A DNA stretch of 64,000 bases, from NCBI RefSeq assembly GCF_002224265.1, contig NZ_CP012882.1, positions 1,240,001 to 1,304,000 of the forward strand. Direction: 5' to 3'. Position 1 is the first letter of the stretch. The number at the start of each line of letters is the position of its first letter. The stretch is from Vibrio vulnificus NBRC 15645 = ATCC 27562 (GTDB lineage: Bacteria; Pseudomonadota; Gammaproteobacteria; Enterobacterales; Vibrionaceae). This document shows, piece after piece, positions 36,014 through 45,167 of this stretch. Made by a program: the position numbers and the translations under genes. The notes below the pieces were generated by a model. The model was not told the origin of the DNA. It was given only the letters and a program-made list of their open reading frames with translations, and did not search any database.

Positions 36014-36412
36014 ATGACTTCAAACATGCTGATGGGCGCACTGGCGACAGAATTTAAAACAGTCTCTGCGATGATCAAGATTTATTGCAAAGATCATCAC
36101 CAAAGCGAAGGGCTGTGCGATGAATGCCACGCGTTGATGGAGTACGCTGAGGTGCGCTTGGATAGATGCCCCTATGCTGAAAATAAGCCAACCTGCAATA
36201 AGTGTCCCATTCACTGTTATAAGAAAGCGCAAAAAGAACAGATGCGTTTGGTGATGCGTTACGCAGGCCCACGTATGTTACTCGTTCACCCCATACTGGC
36301 CCTGAGGCACTTACTGCATGAAAAAAAGGCGGTGCCAGAGAAGCCGGCACCGGAGAGTTCAAATCGACATAAACGGTTGGCTAGCAAGTCGTCACCACAG
36401 TCAGGTTCTTGA
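36014..36412 (+). CDS. YgbA-family protein (nitrous oxide-stimulated promoter family)
   Basis: A 132-residue cytoplasmic protein with paired cysteines (GLCDECHALMEYA, then RCPYAENKPTCNKCPIHCY) and the conserved VMRYAGPRMLLVHPILALRHL segment, clearly related to E. coli YgbA. In E. coli ygbA is de-repressed by nitric oxide through NsrR; the Cys motifs suggest metal or nitrosative-stress chemistry. ATG 36014 has GGAAG upstream. Its 3' end overlaps the convergent MATE gene by 32 bases. It fits with the nitrite-reduction genes elsewhere in the window. Confidence 0.88.
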   Translation: MTSNMLMGALATEFKTVSAMIKIYCKDHHQSEGLCDECHALMEYAEVRLDRCPYAENKPTCNKCPIHCYKKAQKEQMRLVMRYAGPRMLLVHPILALRHLLHEKKAVPEKPAPESSNRHKRLASKSSPQSGS

Positions 36413-37766
36413 TCCAGAATTTCTGTGTGTAGCGACGATAACAAAGCGCCAGCTTGACCACTTCTTCCGCTAACATCAGTGAGTAAACCACTTTAAACTC
36501 CATGCCTGCGATGAACGCAGCAAAAGCGCATAGGGGAATACCTGTCATCCACATGGCGATAAAGTCCATTCTCAAACAGAAGACGTTGTCGCCGCCCGCG
36601 CGGATGATGCCGTTGATGATGGTCATGTTCAGCATACGAATCCAAATGCCGCAGCAGAGGACAATTACAGCCGGTGCAGCAAGTGGGCGTAACTCCTCAG
36701 TATTCAAATTGAGGCCAGCAAGAATCCATTCGCGATTTAACAGCATGAACGCACCAACGGATAAACCAACAATAAACACCACTTTGATAAAGTACGCCGC
36801 CATGGCTTGAGCGCGTTCGAACTCATTTCGCCCTAAGGATTGGCCAATCAGCACAGAGCAGGCAACGGACAATCCGAAGAAAATCGCATAGCAAAGAGAT
36901 TCAAACGGCCCTAACATGCTAAACACGGCCAGTTCAGTCGTTCCCATGTGGCCAAAGATAATTTGGTAGGCCATGGTACCAATGCCCCACAACACTGCGC
37001 CTAACGTGACAGGAAGGGCTAATCGTCGATAGGAAAGCCATAAAGAAGGTCTTTCCGAGGAGGCTTCGGTTGTTAACAACCAATGTTGCTTTGATTTCAT
37101 CAAAGTCAGCATCAAAAAGACTTGGATTGCACGTGAAATCGAGGTCGCCAATGCTGCACCTGCTACGCCCATCGCGGGTACACCAAACCCACCCTTAATC
37201 AACCAATAGTTCAACGCAATGTTAACCACAATAGTCAATGAACCGATGATAAGTGGGGTGACGGTGTCGCCGGATGAGCGCATGCTTGATTCAATCACAA
37301 TCACGATGTGGGTTAACAACAGCACTGGGAACGCATACCACAGATACACGGATCCAAGACCAATAACAGTTTGGTCATTGGTTTGCAGCATCATAATGAA
37401 CTGCGAACCTAATGTGATCAGCAGTGTCACCGGGATCAGGACTTTTAAGCCAAAGTTTAGCGCAATGAGAGACACCGCTTTTGCACTTCGTGCATCATCT
37501 TTGCCCCAATACTGAGCCACTAGCGTGCCATTGGCTGACGCTAAACCCGCCATAATCATGATGGCGATAAAGTGCCATTTTGAGGCAATTCCCACAGCGG
37601 CAGTTGCTTCTTTACCAAAGTCGCTTACCATAAGCACATCGGCTAAAGCCAAGATAGCCACCAATGCACTTTGAATGGCAACGGGGAAACCCAGCTTGGT
37701 AATGGTTTTCAATAGACCTTCTGGTAAGGTTTTTGGATTATTTGTCTCTGAGTGAAGTGCGTTCAT
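36381..37766 (-). CDS. MATE-family efflux transporter
   Basis: A 461-residue inner-membrane protein with about twelve helices in two homologous halves, as in MATE multidrug/sodium antiporters (LGFPVAIQSALVAILALADV, GLASANGTLVAQYWG, IESSMRSSGDTVTPLIIG; second half ALPVTLGAVLWGIGTMAYQI and NGIIRAGGDNVF). It exports cationic drugs or metabolites in exchange for Na+ or H+. GAGGAG precedes the ATG. It is divergent from an AraC regulator only 51 bases away, which probably controls it. Confidence 0.93.
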   Translation of the reverse strand: MNALHSETNNPKTLPEGLLKTITKLGFPVAIQSALVAILALADVLMVSDFGKEATAAVGIASKWHFIAIMIMAGLASANGTLVAQYWGKDDARSAKAVSLIALNFGLKVLIPVTLLITLGSQFIMMLQTNDQTVIGLGSVYLWYAFPVLLLTHIVIVIESSMRSSGDTVTPLIIGSLTIVVNIALNYWLIKGGFGVPAMGVAGAALATSISRAIQVFLMLTLMKSKQHWLLTTEASSERPSLWLSYRRLALPVTLGAVLWGIGTMAYQIIFGHMGTTELAVFSMLGPFESLCYAIFFGLSVACSVLIGQSLGRNEFERAQAMAAYFIKVVFIVGLSVGAFMLLNREWILAGLNLNTEELRPLAAPAVIVLCCGIWIRMLNMTIINGIIRAGGDNVFCLRMDFIAMWMTGIPLCAFAAFIAGMEFKVVYSLMLAEEVVKLALCYRRYTQKFWIKNLTVVTTC

Positions 37767-37817
37767 TTTCTCTCCTCTGTTGCGGTGGGAATATATCGGG
37801 ATTGCTGAGGAGTTAAC

Positions 37818-38702
37818 ATGTTTGAAAAATCACAAAACCTGTGCGAATCCGTCATTGATGGCTATTTGCCCAAGCAAGAGTGGATTGATGAGGTTTATCT
37901 GGCCGATCGATGCAAAGAGCGCTTTCTGACACAGACCGAAATTCCTGAATGGCAAAGCGCCGAGATTTTTATGGCGGGTATCGCAGAGCTAAGAGATGGC
38001 TACTACGTTGAGCGTTATGGCGTTGGCGTGCATACCTTGCTTTTTACCTTGAAAGGGGGCGGCGTGCTGATCACCAAAGATCGAGTGTGGGAAATCGCCC
38101 CTTACAGCTTAACGATTCTGCCTGCCCATACACCGTTTCGTTTTGAAATGAACCCCCGTTTAGGCCATTGGGATATGATTTGGCTGCTACCTAAACCAAC
38201 GGAAAAGTGGCAACACATAGAGCGTATGGGACAAACGGTGGTCAGTTTTCATGAAACGGAGTTAATCTGGTCGTTAATGTGTTTGTTGTACGGCGAGATA
38301 GGTGGAAGGCCGAGCTATCGCAGAATGTTGGTTAGTGAAGCTGCACGGATGTTGCTGGTCATTGAACCTACGATTTCAACCTCTCTCTCACGAGTGCAAA
38401 CATTATTCAATGAGGTGGAGAGTCAGCTGCATTTGCCATGGAGCGTTGCGGATATGGCGTCACGCTGTTTTATCAGCGAGGAGCAGTTTAATCGCCTGAC
38501 TAAGCAATTATTTGGTGTTTCTCCGCGCACGCGGCTTATACAACTGAGAATGGAAAAGGCAGCCGATCTCTTACGTTACAAAGAGTGGACGATAACCATG
38601 ATTTCTCATCGTTTGGGATATAAAGACCCTTACAACTTCACCCACAGGTTTAAGAAATACTTTGGTATATCGCCAACTCACTTTCGTAAAAATCAGCAGT
38701 AA
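37818..38702 (+). CDS. AraC-family transcriptional regulator
   Basis: A 294-residue regulator. The N-terminal half is a cupin-like sensing domain (YGVGVHTLLFTLKGGGVLI and LTILPAHTPFRFEM). The C-terminal two helix-turn-helix motifs (WSVADMASRCFISEEQFNRL, then MISHRLGYKDPYNFTHRFKK) bind DNA. GGAGTT precedes the ATG. Divergent from the MATE gene with a 51-base gap, so it most likely regulates that pump and itself. The inducer is unknown. Confidence 0.93.
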   Translation: MFEKSQNLCESVIDGYLPKQEWIDEVYLADRCKERFLTQTEIPEWQSAEIFMAGIAELRDGYYVERYGVGVHTLLFTLKGGGVLITKDRVWEIAPYSLTILPAHTPFRFEMNPRLGHWDMIWLLPKPTEKWQHIERMGQTVVSFHETELIWSLMCLLYGEIGGRPSYRRMLVSEAARMLLVIEPTISTSLSRVQTLFNEVESQLHLPWSVADMASRCFISEEQFNRLTKQLFGVSPRTRLIQLRMEKAADLLRYKEWTITMISHRLGYKDPYNFTHRFKKYFGISPTHFRKNQQ

Positions 38703-38707
38703 ACGCG

Positions 38708-39862
38708 TTATTCGCCGAGAGACACCACTTTGCGTGTTTTCAGTGCGGCAAACAGCATGTAGATCGTTGTGGGCACTAGAATGGCAAAAAGGTAGCCAAG
38801 CAAGCCATGAGGCTGAGTCATGAATCTACCCGCCAGAGCAGGGCCAACCACTGAACCAACGCTGTAACTGAACAGCATCACTTGAGTGGCGGAAACAATG
38901 AACTTGTTGTCCAACTGTTGGCAGCCAAGCGTAATCGCAACAGGATACAAAGCAAACACCGCCATGCCCAAAATAAACAGTGACACCGCGAGGACAATCG
39001 TTGAGTTGGTAAGCAAAGTCATACCGATGGCAAAGACACCCACTAAGCAATAAAACGCCATCAGCAGCGTTTTACCCGTCCACTTGCTGAGTAATGTCAC
39101 CGTAGGTTGAACCACCATTCCCCCGAGGATAACCAGCGCCATTAGGCTGCCGATCTCGCTATGAGAGATATGACGATTTGCCAGCTCTAGCGGCATCAAA
39201 CCGTAAATAGCGCCCAAAGTGAGGCCGGAAACAATACAACCAATCACCGCAGCATGGTTAAGGTTGATGATCTGTTTAAACGACAGGCTTTCCGACTCGG
39301 CGCTATTTGGTTGAGTGGTTCTAAAACAGATCAACGTAATGACGGCCAGTGACAATGTCACGCAAACAGTAGCAAAAGGCAGTAAACCTTGGGTACCAAG
39401 GAAGGTGATACCGATTTGCCCAAACGCCGTACCACCGTAGAGAGAGATCATATAAAAGCTCAAGCGTTTGGCACGCGAGCGCTCGTCACCATCGAGCAGC
39501 CATGATTCCACGACAACGAAGATACCCGCTACGGCAATGCCTGCGATAAAGCGGGCCGCCAGCCAAACAGGGCTAGAAGCAAAGAAAGGCAAAACAACGA
39601 TCGTGGCAATAAAGATAACTAGGCAGCTCACAAAGGCAAACTTGTGGCCGATGCGTTGAACCAAAGGCTCAAAAAACACAGAACCTAATAATAGGCCAGC
39701 GTAAAACGCACTAGCGAGCCAACTGGCTAATGAAACAGGAAGCTGATATTCACTCGTGACCAGTGGGATCAAACTCATCAAATACCCAGACGCAATAGAG
39801 TAGAGCGTTAAAGCAATGATTGGTATAGCAATACCGAATGATTTGTCACTGTGTTGGTTCAC
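38708..39862 (-). CDS. Major facilitator superfamily transporter, YcaD-like
   Basis: A 384-residue protein with twelve predicted helices and MFS signatures (LASAFYAGLLLGSVFFEPLV, RFIAGIAVAGIFVVVESWLL). The ESWLL segment after helix 4 is characteristic of the YcaD/YfkF group. Start is GTG 39862 with GGAGATG upstream. Substrate unknown. It converges on the AraC gene with 5 bases between stops. Confidence 0.88.
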   Translation of the reverse strand: MNQHSDKSFGIAIPIIALTLYSIASGYLMSLIPLVTSEYQLPVSLASWLASAFYAGLLLGSVFFEPLVQRIGHKFAFVSCLVIFIATIVVLPFFASSPVWLAARFIAGIAVAGIFVVVESWLLDGDERSRAKRLSFYMISLYGGTAFGQIGITFLGTQGLLPFATVCVTLSLAVITLICFRTTQPNSAESESLSFKQIINLNHAAVIGCIVSGLTLGAIYGLMPLELANRHISHSEIGSLMALVILGGMVVQPTVTLLSKWTGKTLLMAFYCLVGVFAIGMTLLTNSTIVLAVSLFILGMAVFALYPVAITLGCQQLDNKFIVSATQVMLFSYSVGSVVGPALAGRFMTQPHGLLGYLFAILVPTTIYMLFAALKTRKVVSLGE

Positions 39863-40024
39863 GCGTTGTCATCTCCAAATTTCACATGATTGTTAATGAA
39901 AGTGGCGCGACTATGCGACTAAAAAACAGACATGTAAAATCAGAGATATTTGTCGTCAGGGATGTGAAATTTTATTGATGTACTGGCTGGATGTTTAGGT
40001 TGAAAATATCGACAGCTTGAATGC

Positions 40025-40055
40025 ATGCCAGACGAAAACAGCGCTCGCCTGGCAT
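40025..40055. terminator. Hairpin after trxC, possible terminator
   Basis: ATGCCAG-A-CGA ... TCG-C-CTGGCAT stem just after the trxC stop. No T tract follows on either strand, so efficiency is doubtful. Confidence 0.4.
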
Positions 40056-40060
40056 TGCGA

Positions 40061-40495
40061 TTACTTAATTAACGCTTGATTTAGCCATTGGTCGAACTGG
40101 CTTTTAGGGAGGGCACCGTTAATCACATCCACACGTTGACCGTTTTTAAAAACCATCACGGTTGGAATGCTGCGAATTTGGAATTGTGCTGCGAGTTGTG
40201 GTTCGATTTCGGTGTTGATCTTAATGAAACGGACTTTGCCTTTGCGCTCTGCAGCGACATCTTGGAAAACAGGAGCGAAACCCACACAAGGATTGCACCA
40301 AGGTGCCCAGAAATCGACCACGACAGGTTGATCGCTTTGAAGCAAATGGGTGAAATTGTCGTTGGTCCCTTCGATAGGCGCGCCGTCGAGGAGATCGGCT
40401 TTGCATTTACCACAGTTCGGGTTATCTGATACACGCTCGACGGGTAAACGGTTCATACCACCACATGATGGGCAACGTGAATGAAAGGTGGACAT
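40061..40495 (-). CDS. trxC: Thioredoxin 2 (TrxC) with WCNPC active site
   Basis: A 144-residue cytoplasmic oxidoreductase. An N-terminal zinc-finger with Cys8, Cys11, Cys28 and Cys31 is followed by a thioredoxin fold. The active site is WCNPC (Cys67, Asn68, Cys70) instead of the usual WCGPC; the cis-proline region (IRSIPTVMVF) and other fold residues are normal. TrxC proteins reduce disulfides under oxidative stress and are often OxyR-controlled; no OxyR site is obvious here. An Asn in this position should alter redox potential or pKa slightly. Monocistronic. Confidence 0.95.
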   Translation of the reverse strand: MSTFHSRCPSCGGMNRLPVERVSDNPNCGKCKADLLDGAPIEGTNDNFTHLLQSDQPVVVDFWAPWCNPCVGFAPVFQDVAAERKGKVRFIKINTEIEPQLAAQFQIRSIPTVMVFKNGQRVDVINGALPKSQFDQWLNQALIK

Positions 40496-40719
40496 ACTTT
40501 ACTTCCTTTACTGATTTAACTTTTTATATCCTGCTGACTTGAAGTGAAGGCAGTATTGGTCGCTATGGCTCGTTTCAGAGCAAGGCGTTTCACCATGCAC
40601 ATAGCGCCATTTTTGCCACTGACTGGCCACAGCAAGTTGTTTAGGTATATATATGGGTGACAAGTGCCAAGTTCAATGAGGGAATCAAAACTGGACTTAC
40701 CAGCTCCTTCGATAAAGCG

Positions 40720-40754
40720 TATACTTGCCGATACCACATGACCTGATGTCAGGT
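40720..40754 (+). promoter_or_regulatory. Promoter and palindromic operator candidate before fabH-like gene
   Basis: TTACCA (40697-40702), 17 bases, then TATACT (40720-40725). The palindrome ACCTGA-TG-TCAGGT at 40741-40754 falls just past the expected start point, where a repressor would block transcription. The regulator is unknown. Confidence 0.45.
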
Positions 40755-40789
40755 TATTAAATTCCAAAACAACAATAAATAGGTCTAAG

Positions 40790-41878
40790 ATGACAAATTA
40801 TTACGCGGAAATTACCGGTTGGGGGAAATGTTTGCCACCAGCTGTCTTGTCAAATGACGATCTGAGTACCTTCCTTGATACGTCGGACGAGTGGATCCGA
40901 ACTCGTACTGGTATTGAAAATCGCCGTATCAGTCATGTAAATACTTCTGACTTAGCCACCGTAGCAGCAAAACAGGCGTTAGCGCGTGCAGGCATTACGG
41001 CTCAAGATATCGATTTAATTATTGTTGCGACTTGCTCGCCAGATTCTCTGATCCCTAACATTGCATCAATGGTGCAAAAGAACCTTGAAATTGAAGCGGC
41101 CGCGGCGTTTGATCTTAACGCGGCATGTACAGGCTTCGTGTACGGTTTGGAAACAGGCACGCGTTTAATCCAATCTGGCGCATACCGTCATGCATTGATT
41201 ATTGGTGCAGAAAGACTGTCGTTTTACATTGACTGGGCAATGCGCGATACCGCGGTATTGTTTGGCGATGGTGCTGGTGCCGTGGTGCTGTCTCGCACTG
41301 AAGAAGCGGTTGGCTTGCAAAACGCCAAAATTGGTTGTGATGCACAAGGCCGTGACATTCTTTCTGTGCCTAAGTTTGGTACTTCTATGGATCGTTTTGC
41401 TGCAGACAACGGTTACTGGGATTTCAACTTTGTCGGTAAGGAAATCTTCAAACGTGCGGTAAAAGGCATGGGAAGCGCAGCGGCTCATGTTCTTGCACAC
41501 GCAGGGATGAGCAAAGATGACATTAATGTGGTGATCCCACACCAAGCGAACATCCGTATTATTCAAACCTTGTGTGACCTTTCTGGTATTGATCAAAGCA
41601 AAGCGTTTGTGAACATTCAGAAATATGGCAACACCTCTGCGGCCACTGTGCCTATCGCATTGTGTGAAGCGGTAGAACAAGGTTACATCAAAGCGGGTGA
41701 CAACATTTTGTTAGCAGCATTTGGTGCGGGTTTGACGTGGGGTGCTGGCTTAGTGAAATGGGGCCAACGCGTCGAGGCAATCAGTGAAAGTGATGCTGTC
41801 TTGCCTGAGTGCGACAAGAGTGCACTAGAGCTATTGAAAAACGCGATTGAGCTATGTAACGCTCGCAGAGATAAGTAA
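40790..41878 (+). CDS. Beta-ketoacyl-ACP synthase III, FabH-type
   Basis: A 362-residue thiolase-fold enzyme with the KAS III catalytic triad Cys113 (NAACTGF), His251 (PHQANIRI) and Asn281 (YGNTSAAT), in the same spacing as E. coli FabH. It condenses an acyl-CoA primer with malonyl-ACP to begin fatty-acid synthesis. It is about 45 residues longer than E. coli FabH, with a C-terminal tail ([18 protein letters not shown]). It is not in a fab/plsX cluster, so it is probably a second FabH with different primer preference. A terminator follows; monocistronic. Confidence 0.92.
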   Translation: MTNYYAEITGWGKCLPPAVLSNDDLSTFLDTSDEWIRTRTGIENRRISHVNTSDLATVAAKQALARAGITAQDIDLIIVATCSPDSLIPNIASMVQKNLEIEAAAAFDLNAACTGFVYGLETGTRLIQSGAYRHALIIGAERLSFYIDWAMRDTAVLFGDGAGAVVLSRTEEAVGLQNAKIGCDAQGRDILSVPKFGTSMDRFAADNGYWDFNFVGKEIFKRAVKGMGSAAAHVLAHAGMSKDDINVVIPHQANIRIIQTLCDLSGIDQSKAFVNIQKYGNTSAATVPIALCEAVEQGYIKAGDNILLAAFGAGLTWGAGLVKWGQRVEAISESDAVLPECDKSALELLKNAIELCNARRDK

Positions 41879-41894
41879 CTCTCTGATTAAAAAA

Positions 41895-41925
41895 CAAATA
41901 GGGAACCATTTTGGTTCCCTATTTT
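41895..41925. terminator. Bidirectional intrinsic terminator
   Basis: AAATAGGGAACCA-TTT-TGGTTCCCTATTTTT hairpin between fabH-like gene and the convergent DUF1501 gene. Confidence 0.92.
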
Positions 41926-41948
41926 TATTCTCTATAAATAGTCGTGCT

Positions 41949-43265
41949 TTATAAAAAACCGAGATCACCGTCTGGAAAATTAGCGAGATTAGGAAGGACA
42001 TAACGCATCAGTTGCTCATCGTGAACCCCCATCCATTTTGCCAACGTCCCATGCACCTGATCGGCAGCGATGCGCGGAATTAAGCGACCTTTCGAATAAT
42101 CATCCTCGCCATCAATTTTCAACGTTGGCCAGTGGCCAATGGCATTTTCACTGAGTACACCTTTCCCCATAATGATTTGGTGTCCTCCCCAACCATGATC
42201 GGTTCCGTTACCATTGCTCGCCATGCGACGCCCAAAATCTGACATAGTAAATGTGGTGACGCTGTCACTCATTTGATGTTCCCCCAATGCCTGGTGCAGA
42301 GCGTACATATTGTCGCTAAGGTCTTCCAATAGAGCTGGGTGCTGAGTCAACTGAGTGTCGTGCACATCGTAGCCAGTTTGTTTTACAAAGTAGATTTGGC
42401 GACTTTGTCCTAATGCTTGATGTTGGCTGATAAGCTTAAACACAGTATTGAGCTGCTTACCGAGATCAGACGAAGTAAACATCGGGTTATCGGGCACTGA
42501 GTCGAGCGTTTGGCTTAAAGTATGGCTCACCGCTCGTGAGTGATTGACCATACGGCGGAACTGACGTTGGAACGGTGACTCACTCTCAAAAGCCAGCATC
42601 TCGTCATAAAGATCGCTAAGCCCAGAATCGGCGAGGCCATTTAACTCTACAGCACGATCTTTACGAAGCACCACTTGCTGATATTCAGAGGCGCGTAGCC
42701 ACAACGAGTCCCCGTGTACACTGTAGAGCGGTGTCACACTGCTTTGGCAAGACAGCGCGTCCAATAATCGGCCTGCCCAACCCAGGTTTATGCCTGAGTT
42801 GGCGGCACCTCGCATCCACTCATCAGATTGCGAATTGTGGGAAAACAGTTGCTCTGGCAGCATGGCGGTGCCATCGAGAATTTGCTGCTTTGTTGTGGGT
42901 TGACACAAGATCCCGGAATTAAGCACCACATTGGCGTCACCTTGGTTAAACACGCTAGCAAGCTTACTCATCGCAGGATGCAATCCCAATGTGACGGGTT
43001 TGCCTTGGTTGTCTTGCGCTTTGAGCGACAGAGGAATGATCTGTGATTGGCTTAGCGCAAGGTTGCCACGAACATTTTTATATTGCAGGTAGTGCTCGTT
43101 GTCTTTCGCTAATACGGTATTAATCGCATCATTGCCACCAGCAAGGTAGATACAAACCAATGCTTTGAAATCCGACCCAGCATGAGCCGGGAGTGAAAAG
43201 CCAAAAGTGCCAGCAAAACTAAGCGTTGCTGAAGCGTGTAAAAAATGTCTGCGTGAAAGTTTCAT
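41949..43265 (-). CDS. DUF1501 protein, exported by the Tat pathway
   Basis: A 438-residue protein with a Tat-type signal (SRRHFL followed by a hydrophobic stretch and AHA) and the DUF1501 domain, which has an alkaline-phosphatase/sulfatase-like fold: LVCIYLAGGNDAINTVL at the start, and DFGRRMASNGNGTDHGWGGH in the later part. Tat export implies folding, probably with metal, in the cytoplasm. ATG 43265 has GAGGATAAG upstream. It is 10 bases after the DUF1800 gene. The DUF1800-DUF1501 pair is widely conserved but has no defined role. Confidence 0.9.
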   Translation of the reverse strand: MKLSRRHFLHASATLSFAGTFGFSLPAHAGSDFKALVCIYLAGGNDAINTVLAKDNEHYLQYKNVRGNLALSQSQIIPLSLKAQDNQGKPVTLGLHPAMSKLASVFNQGDANVVLNSGILCQPTTKQQILDGTAMLPEQLFSHNSQSDEWMRGAANSGINLGWAGRLLDALSCQSSVTPLYSVHGDSLWLRASEYQQVVLRKDRAVELNGLADSGLSDLYDEMLAFESESPFQRQFRRMVNHSRAVSHTLSQTLDSVPDNPMFTSSDLGKQLNTVFKLISQHQALGQSRQIYFVKQTGYDVHDTQLTQHPALLEDLSDNMYALHQALGEHQMSDSVTTFTMSDFGRRMASNGNGTDHGWGGHQIIMGKGVLSENAIGHWPTLKIDGEDDYSKGRLIPRIAADQVHGTLAKWMGVHDEQLMRYVLPNLANFPDGDLGFL

Positions 43266-43275
43266 TTTCTTATCC

Positions 43276-44823
43276 TCACTTTTGGATAAAGAATTCTTCG
43301 CTCGATAGGGCGAGGAATAGAATCTGTGAAAGTTTGGTCTTGGCGACATAGCTTTCTGGATAGTCATTTAGCGTGTTCAGCAATAGGCTTTCTAGGGCAT
43401 CTGACATTGCATCACCAAATAAACGCTCATTAATAAGATCGACTAAAGCTTGATGCTGATCCAAACGCTCGTAATAAGGAGCTAGGTTCATGTTCATGGT
43501 TGGATCGTTGTTACTCTTAATGGCGTAGTACATGTAGTTCACGACTTGGGTGTAGACGTTCCAATCTAGAAGCTCAAACTCTGGCGCGACTAAACCATTT
43601 TGCTCAAACTCTCCTTGAGGTGCGAAGTCTGGCGAATAAAAGTTAAATACGGAAGGCGCACGTAAGCCACCTTGATTGGCTACATTCAAAAAGGTTACCG
43701 CATTAATAAGCCTGTCGCTGGTGGGGGTGAGCTCAAAGGCACGGTGAAATTGTGTTAACACTAAAATCGGCTCTTTGATTTTGCTCGCACCGGCTTGGGC
43801 TTGCGGATCGGTCAGGATGGCGGAAAGCACCGCTTTGAGATCCCCACGAACCCCAGCACCATTATTGGCAAACACATTGGCAACGCGCTCGATGTACTCG
43901 GGACTCGGGTTTGAAGTGGTAAACCGCTGAATCAAAAGTCTCGATATAAAGGGAGCTACGTTAGGGTGCTGAAAGATAATATCCAGCACTAAATCAAGTT
44001 CAGCTTCTGGTTGCATGCCTGAAGGAATGGTGTGACCTAAAAACAACTTTTCACCACTATCGTGCGTACGTGCATTGGCCTTCATTGGCAGCAGGTAACT
44101 GTAGTCCGATCTCGACCAGCCAGTTAGCGAGCGCGCCAACTCCTGAATATCGTGCTGATGATAGGTGGCGAGTCGCTTACTGTTGGTGGTTTTGAATGAA
44201 CCGTCCATATTGATCTGATGCAAGCCAAGAGTGAACAATTGCATGAGTTCACGAGCGAAATTTTCGTCGGGCAGAGCACCGGTAGAGGCATTTTCTTTTT
44301 TACTGCCCATCATTGATAGATAGCTACCCATGACTGGACTAATGGCGATCTCTTTTAATAACTCTCGATAATTACCAAATGCATGCTCACCCAGTTGGTC
44401 ATAATACTGGCTAAGTGCTTGAGCTCTTGAACCAAATTGCCCGCCATAACGGGATACCACAACAATTTGGCTTAAAGCAAAAGCCATGCGTTGACGTAAT
44501 TGATCTTCCGCTTGTATCGAAATTTGATACCAAGCGTTTTCACGATTGGCCTGTTCTCCTTTCGGGAATGGCGTTAAGTACAGGGTTTGATGTGAGGTAA
44601 ATGGCAGTGAAAATTGATATTCAAGCCATGCTGTAATGCCCAAAGAATCTAGCTGTTGCTGAGTTTGTGGTGTTGGTCCAAAGGTGGTTTGATATAAAAA
44701 TTGATATTGTTGTTGCTTGGTAAGATTATTGTTCTCACCGGCTATTACGACAGGTATAGAAATTAAAAATAAAATACCTAACAGCAGAGCATTTCTAATA
44801 TTAATGTTCTGACGTTGTCTCAT
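43276..44823 (-). CDS. DUF1800 exported protein
   Basis: A 515-residue protein with an N-terminal signal sequence (ALLLGILFLISIPVVIAG) and DUF1800 features: QYQFLYQTTFGPTPQ, LRQRMAFALSQIVVVS, PDENFARELMQLFTLGLHQ and AVLSAILTDPQA, and VFNFYSPDFAP. ATG 44823 follows AAGAGAGT; another ATG lies 18 bases upstream. It is the first gene of the pair with DUF1501. Function unknown, though the two are thought to act together at the envelope. Confidence 0.9.
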   Translation of the reverse strand: MRQRQNINIRNALLLGILFLISIPVVIAGENNNLTKQQQYQFLYQTTFGPTPQTQQQLDSLGITAWLEYQFSLPFTSHQTLYLTPFPKGEQANRENAWYQISIQAEDQLRQRMAFALSQIVVVSRYGGQFGSRAQALSQYYDQLGEHAFGNYRELLKEIAISPVMGSYLSMMGSKKENASTGALPDENFARELMQLFTLGLHQINMDGSFKTTNSKRLATYHQHDIQELARSLTGWSRSDYSYLLPMKANARTHDSGEKLFLGHTIPSGMQPEAELDLVLDIIFQHPNVAPFISRLLIQRFTTSNPSPEYIERVANVFANNGAGVRGDLKAVLSAILTDPQAQAGASKIKEPILVLTQFHRAFELTPTSDRLINAVTFLNVANQGGLRAPSVFNFYSPDFAPQGEFEQNGLVAPEFELLDWNVYTQVVNYMYYAIKSNNDPTMNMNLAPYYERLDQHQALVDLINERLFGDAMSDALESLLLNTLNDYPESYVAKTKLSQILFLALSSEEFFIQK

Positions 44824-45167
44824 AATTGACTCTCTTACCATCCAAAAATGATAGCGTGGTTTTTAGCTCTATGAGCTGTAAAATAAACTACTAATCATTG
44901 GAAGCGCTTCTCCAAAATTATAGAGCGATAAACAGAACGCAGTGCAATTTTTTGTAAAAAATAAAGTGATGATATCTATCTTGTTGTTTTTTATGGAGTG
45001 TTAAATCTTCGATTAAATGCTGGTGGCTATTGATGGTATTAGAGTCGACATAAGTAGTGATAGCAATCGTACGAAAGTACCAAATTTCGTTATATTTTTT
45101 GAGCTTACTAAGAATGTAATAAAAAATAAGGGAAGCGATGCTTCCCTTATTTAATGCACTAATGAAA
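44824..45167. other. Intergenic region upstream of DUF1800 gene
   Basis: About 344 AT-rich bases containing the terminator of the flavoprotein gene at 45123-45151. I see no gene and no clear operator in the rest, which must contain the DUF1800 promoter. Confidence 0.5.
45123..45151 (-). terminator. Intrinsic terminator of the flavoprotein gene
   Basis: Read on the minus strand: AAATAAGGGAAGC-ATC-GCTTCCCTTATTTTTT, a strong stem with a T6 tract, 17 bases after the stop. Confidence 0.92.

Noticed and set aside
40516..40767. 83-residue minus-strand open frame
   Set aside because: Lies in the promoter region of the fabH-like gene, no ribosome binding site, no recognisable composition or homology.
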